Assembly: GCA_023428365.1 (NCBI GenBank)
Contig: JAEYYQ010000351.1
Coordinates: forward strand, 1-8,519
Length of the DNA: 8,519 nucleotides
From: Pseudomonadota bacterium
GTDB taxonomy: Bacteria; Pseudomonadota; Alphaproteobacteria; Rhizobiales; Hyphomicrobiaceae
Direction of reading: 5' to 3'
Part shown: positions 5,723-8,519 of the stretch, in pieces
How the letters are laid out: the number at the start of each line of letters is the position of its first letter
How positions within the stretch are numbered: position 1 is the first letter of the stretch
Notes under the pieces: generated by a model
What the model saw: the letters and a program-made list of their open reading frames with translations, nothing else
The model's database searches: none
What the model was told of the DNA's origin: nothing
Position numbers and translations under genes: made by a program

Positions 5723-7450
5723 ATGACCGCTTTCAAGTTTGGCACTTCGTTCCGCCCCCTCGTGATGGGGCGTCGACACATGGTGTCATCCGGCCACTAC
5801 CTGGCAACTCAGGCTGCACTCAAGGTGCTTGATGCCGGCGGAAACGCTGTCGATGCCGGTGTCGCTGGTGGACTTACGCTCAACGTGGTCGAGCCGCAGA
5901 TGTGCGTCTTCACCGGCGTCGCGCCGATTATGATCTATTCAGCGGAGGAACAGCGTCTTCTGACACTCGATGGACTTGGGACGTGGCCGGAACTGGCTGA
6001 TCGCGAGGAGCTGGGACGCATCGGTAAGACCTGTGTGCCTGAGGGCATCCTCCAAACTGTAGTTCCAGGTGCGCCAGCGTCATGGCTGACCGCACTTGAG
6101 CGCTTCGGCACGATGAGTTTTGAGGACGTGGCCCAGGCCGCGGTTGAATACGCCCGCAATGGGTTCGTGACCGATCCCATGATGTCGTTGACCATCAAGA
6201 ACAAGATCGCGGATTTTCCGGCGGGAACGGAGGCCGGGAAGATTTTCTGCCCAGGTGGCAAGCCGCCCGAAGTCGGTGACGTATTTGTTCAATCCGATCT
6301 CGCGCGTACCTTCCAGTATCTCATCGACGAGGAGCGCGCTGCGCGCAAGCACGGTCGCGAGCGCGGCATAGCCGCAGCTCGGGACGCGGTTTACAAGGGT
6401 GATCTGGCCAAGATTTTTGTCGACTACCATAAGAATAACGGTGGTCTGCTGCGCGAAAACGATCTGGCGAACTACCAGACAACGATCGATGCGCCGGTTT
6501 CAATCAATTTCCGGGGCGTTGATGTCTATTCTTGCGGGCCTTGGTGTCAGGGACCAATGCTCCTGCAGATCCTGCGCATTTGTGATGCGATGAAGCTGGA
6601 TCAGTACGGCCACAACAGTGCCGCCTATCTGCATGGGTTGATCGAGGCCATCAAGCTGGTTGCAGCAGATCGTGAGGCTTACTACGGCGATCCGAAATTC
6701 GTTTCTGTTCCCATCGAGACGCTTTTGTCGGCTGCCTACGCGCAGACCCGGGCATCGCAAATCAATCCGGACAAAGCGTTCCCCGCCATGCCTTCCCCCG
6801 GCCATGCAACTCAGGATGCTCGGACATCGACTGCAAAACCACTATCCGTAATCGATGCGCCGCTGGACACGTCGTACGTCTCGGTCGTCGATCGGCATGG
6901 CAATGCCTTTTCGGCGACACCCAGTGACGGCGTTATGCGCAAGTGTCCGATCATACCGGGCACAGGCCTGCCGCTATCGCCGCGTGGTATTCAATCACGG
7001 ATCGAGGCGGATCATCCCTCGTCCATCGCTCCGGGCAAGCGACCGCGTTTGACGCCTAACCCTGCGATCGCAATCAAGGACGGCGAGTTTGTCATGCCGT
7101 TCGGAACGCCGGGTGGCGATCTCCAGGTGCAGGCGATGAGCCAAGTGTTCATGAACATGGTCGCGTTCGGTATGGACGCGCAGTGTGCCGTCGAGCAAGC
7201 GCGCGTCTATTCCTACAGCTATCCGGATTCCTTCGCACCGCACGCCTATTATCCCGGCTTGCTGAAGTACGAGGAGGGCATCGCGAGTGAAGTCCTGGGC
7301 GACCTGGCTACGCGAGGGCATGAGGTAACGCCGTGGCCGACTGGCGAATGGTCGAGAACCGGTGTCTGCATCACCATTGACGATCGTCGCCGCGGCATCA
7401 AACTTGGCGCTGCCGACAGCCGGCGGATGTCATATGCGCTCGGCAACTGA
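5723..7450 (+). CDS. Gamma-glutamyltransferase-family Ntn hydrolase
   Basis: This 575-residue protein of the GGT/cephalosporin-acylase-like family is made as a proenzyme. It would self-cleave before Thr383 in DTSYVSVVDRHGNAFSATPS, giving a large (1-382) and a small (383-575) subunit with Thr383 as nucleophile. Support comes from HMVSSGHYLATQ followed by GGNAVDAGVAGG near the N-terminus, VPGAPASW, LDTSYVSVVD, TPNPAIAI, and the oxyanion-hole-like FGTPGGD (Gly464-Gly465). The stretch that in E. coli GGT reads DxRE, with the arginine that binds the gamma-glutamyl carboxylate, is LDGLGTWPE here (Asp83 onward), so that arginine is absent. The region after the nucleophile (SDGVMRKCPIIPG) also differs from the classical TLNTxFGS. 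No signal peptide is seen, unlike periplasmic GGTs. It is therefore a GGT-like amidase or acylase of unknown substrate and not a proven GGT. It lies 42 bases after tctA and probably ends the operon. Confidence 0.9.
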   Translation: MTAFKFGTSFRPLVMGRRHMVSSGHYLATQAALKVLDAGGNAVDAGVAGGLTLNVVEPQMCVFTGVAPIMIYSAEEQRLLTLDGLGTWPELADREELGRIGKTCVPEGILQTVVPGAPASWLTALERFGTMSFEDVAQAAVEYARNGFVTDPMMSLTIKNKIADFPAGTEAGKIFCPGGKPPEVGDVFVQSDLARTFQYLIDEERAARKHGRERGIAAARDAVYKGDLAKIFVDYHKNNGGLLRENDLANYQTTIDAPVSINFRGVDVYSCGPWCQGPMLLQILRICDAMKLDQYGHNSAAYLHGLIEAIKLVAADREAYYGDPKFVSVPIETLLSAAYAQTRASQINPDKAFPAMPSPGHATQDARTSTAKPLSVIDAPLDTSYVSVVDRHGNAFSATPSDGVMRKCPIIPGTGLPLSPRGIQSRIEADHPSSIAPGKRPRLTPNPAIAIKDGEFVMPFGTPGGDLQVQAMSQVFMNMVAFGMDAQCAVEQARVYSYSYPDSFAPHAYYPGLLKYEEGIASEVLGDLATRGHEVTPWPTGEWSRTGVCITIDDRRRGIKLGAADSRRMSYALGN

Positions 7451-7485
7451 GACGGTGTGACTGAGGCGGCGGCGCACGATTGCGA

Positions 7486-7512
7486 TTGCAGCATCTTCAG
7501 GTTTTGCTGCAA
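7486..7512 (+). terminator. Hairpin after the GGT-like gene, terminator-like without T-tract
   Basis: TTGCAGCA (7486-7493) and TGCTGCAA (7505-7512) form a perfect 8-bp stem around an 11-base loop, starting 36 bases after the GGT-like stop codon. A competing 5-bp stem, TTCAG (7496-7500) with CTGAA (7515-7519), overlaps it. No run of T follows, so this is not a canonical intrinsic terminator. It could be a 3'-end-stabilising hairpin or part of a Rho-dependent end. Confidence 0.35.
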
Positions 7513-7562
7513 CGCTGAAAGTTAGCGGAAAGGGCTCGCCACTTGGGACGGCAGTCGAAGGT

Positions 7563-7606
7563 GAATTTGATAACCCGGCACATTAATGCCCGTTGGGTAT
7601 CAATTC
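7563..7606. repeat. Long imperfect inverted repeat with apical stem
   Basis: The left arm GAATTTGATAACCC (7563-7576) matches the right arm GGGTATCAATTC (7595-7606) except for two single-base bulges, giving about 12 base pairs. Inside it GGCA (7577-7580) pairs with TGCC (7587-7590) around a CATTAA loop, leaving CGTT (7591-7594) unpaired on one side. The result is a two-tier hairpin about 44 bases long in an otherwise non-coding gap. No T-tract follows on either side. It could be an operator for the downstream ABC operon, an RNA processing element, or a degenerate mobile repeat end. Confidence 0.4.
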
Positions 7607-7744
7607 CCGGCTCAACGGATAATTGCCGATAACCATGAGCGCACCTAAACTGCCTTCTTCCAGCAAGGGTCGCCCAACCTTCTGATGCGAGTGGACGACA
7701 TCTAGCAGGCGGCGGGTCAGACAAGAAAAGCCGACACGCACGCT
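7583..7744 (-). pseudogene. Possible short gene remnant, 53 codons, unknown
   Basis: On the minus strand a frame runs from a GTG just after an in-frame TGA down to a TAA at 7585-7583. The C-terminal part reads RRLLDVVHSHQKVGRP and then LLEEGSLGALMVIGNYPLSR followed by ELIPNGH. The last stretch has a protein-like mix of hydrophobic and charged residues, but I do not recognise the family. There is no clear ribosome-binding site and rare codons (CTA, TTA, ATA, CGA) are used. Its 3' end coincides with the long hairpin, as would fit a truncated gene or a chance frame. Low confidence; a translated search is decisive. Confidence 0.15.
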
Positions 7745-7765
7745 TCAAAGGGTCCAGGACAATCG

Positions 7766-8519
7766 ATGATCGTTCAGGCAATTCTCTATCGCGTACTCTA
7801 CGCGCTGCCGATTCTGATCGGTGTGACGGTGATTTGCTTCGCGCTGATTTACCTGGGGCCTGTAGATCCCATCACTGCGATCACGCCCGATGACGCGACC
7901 CCCGAACAGATCGCGATGATCCGCCAAGCCTACGGCTTCGATCGCCCGCTGCCGATCCAATACCTGAGCTGGCTGGGGCAGGTCCTCACGGGAGATCTGG
8001 GAGTTTCGTTGCAGACGCGGCAGCCGGTTGTGGAACTGCTGTTTCCCGCGCTGGCCAACACAATGATGCTGGCCCTGTTCGCGACCGTGTTGAGCTTTGT
8101 GGTTGCATTTCTGCTGGGCACCATCGCTGCCGTATATTACGGGCGCTGGCCGGATCGCGTGCTGAGCAGCTTTGCGGCGGTCTGCGTCAGCGTGCCGAAT
8201 TACTGGTTCGCGATTGTGCTGGTGGCAATCTTTTCGGTCGAACTGAATTGGTTGCCCGCAATGGGTATCGGTCCCGGCGGTTCTCGCAATTGGGCGTGGG
8301 ATGCACAGCATCTGCGTCATCTGATCCTTCCGGTTATCGCGATCTCGATGATCCCGATCGGTGTGATCTCGCGCACCGTACGTGCTGCAATTCTCGAAAC
8401 GCTCAGCCAGGAATTCGTCGAGGCGCTGCGTGCTCGCGGACTTCCCGGTTGGTGGATCATGTGTCACGTGCTGCGCAACGCGGCGCCGACGATCCTCGCG
8501 GTTGCCGGACTGCAGTTTG
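7766..8519 (+). CDS. ABC dipeptide/oligopeptide transporter permease, DppB/OppB/GsiC type (3' end missing)
   Basis: This is the first 251 codons of an inner-membrane permease of the binding-protein-dependent peptide/nickel ABC family (usual length about 305-335), so roughly the last quarter is outside the window. The ATG at 7766 has AGGA (7756-7759) six bases upstream. The protein opens with a membrane segment (about 9-30) ending in LIYLGPVDP, then a periplasmic loop with QIAMIRQAYGFDRPLPIQYL, WLGQVLTGDLGVSL and VVELLFPALANTM, all hallmarks of this family. Further helices are at about 99-124 and 134-158, where VCVSVPNYWFAIVL is the conserved 'S(V/I)P.(F/Y)W' block. The cytoplasmic EAA loop that contacts the ATPase is EFVEALRARGLPGWW (216-230), followed by HVLRNAAPTIL. 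The DppC, DppD/F and binding-protein genes presumably follow. Peptides, glutathione or opines are possible substrates; none is determined by this fragment. Confidence 0.93.
   Translation, partial: MIVQAILYRVLYALPILIGVTVICFALIYLGPVDPITAITPDDATPEQIAMIRQAYGFDRPLPIQYLSWLGQVLTGDLGVSLQTRQPVVELLFPALANTMMLALFATVLSFVVAFLLGTIAAVYYGRWPDRVLSSFAAVCVSVPNYWFAIVLVAIFSVELNWLPAMGIGPGGSRNWAWDAQHLRHLILPVIAISMIPIGVISRTVRAAILETLSQEFVEALRARGLPGWWIMCHVLRNAAPTILAVAGLQF

Larger units (their letters stand above)
7451..7765. other. Intergenic region between GGT-like gene and ABC permease
   Basis: These 315 bases hold no convincing protein gene on the plus strand. They contain two inverted-repeat structures (listed separately), GATAACC twice (7569-7575 and 7628-7634), a CGG/CCG-flanked ATAATTG core at 7616-7628, and a possible 53-codon minus-strand frame ending at 7583. 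A 16-codon plus-strand frame starting at the ATG near 7635 lacks a ribosome-binding site and is not called. The promoter of the ABC transporter operon should lie here, but I see no strong -35/-10 pair. The spacing marks a boundary between two transcription units. Confidence 0.6.

Noticed and set aside
7635..7685. 16-codon plus-strand frame beginning MSAPKLPSSSKGRPTF
   Set aside because: It is short, has no ribosome-binding site and no context that requires a gene.
7745..8467. A 240-codon minus-strand open frame opposite the ABC permease gene
   Set aside because: It is antisense to a frame with unmistakable DppB-family motifs. Its translation is His/Gln/Arg/Asp-rich with no recognisable domain, as expected of an antisense shadow in GC-biased DNA.
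1..8519. CRISPR array, tRNA/rRNA genes, complete insertion sequence or phage genes
   Set aside because: I saw no regularly spaced repeats, no cloverleaf-like tRNA sequence, no rRNA segments and no transposase or integrase motifs on either strand.

Overview
The window looks like a chromosomal catabolic or transport region of a moderately GC-rich proteobacterium. Tripartite tricarboxylate transporters (TTT) of the Bug/TctC type are most abundant in alpha- and betaproteobacteria such as Bradyrhizobium-like and Bordetella/Cupriavidus-like bacteria. I cannot place the genus from sequence alone. No RNA gene, CRISPR array, complete insertion sequence or origin is visible.

Layout. (1) 1-556, minus strand: a metallo-beta-lactamase-fold hydrolase whose C-terminus runs off the left edge. 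(2) 557-838: a divergent intergenic region with nested inverted repeats near the hydrolase, plus a TTGACA-type promoter with direct and inverted repeats in front of the regulator. (3) 839-5680, plus strand, a compact likely operon: XRE-cupin regulator, TctC-like periplasmic binding protein (ATGA overlap with the regulator), M19 'membrane dipeptidase'-family protein, TctB, TctA. (4) 5723-7450, same strand, 42 bases after tctA: a gamma-glutamyltransferase-family Ntn hydrolase that probably belongs to the same transcript. (5) 7451-7765: a 315-base intergenic region with two hairpin-forming elements and a doubtful 53-codon minus-strand reading frame. (6) 7766-8519: an ABC dipeptide/oligopeptide-type inner-membrane permease (DppB/OppB/GsiC family), cut by the right edge.

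How it may work together (inference). TctC would capture a small carboxylated solute in the periplasm and TctA/TctB would import it. The GGT-like and M19-like enzymes, neither with a recognisable signal peptide, would then cleave amide or peptide bonds in the cytoplasm. The cupin of the XRE regulator would sense the substrate or a product. GGT plus an M19 dipeptidase is the same pair of families that degrades glutathione and leukotriene conjugates in animals. Here both enzymes lack hallmark binding residues of the classical members: the M19 protein lacks the HxD motif and the bridging Glu, and the GGT-like protein lacks the DxRE arginine. The cluster may therefore be a specialised uptake and degradation system for an unidentified amide-bonded carboxylate. 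That is the most interesting hypothesis in the window. Each family is known on its own, and the substrate cannot be read from the sequence.
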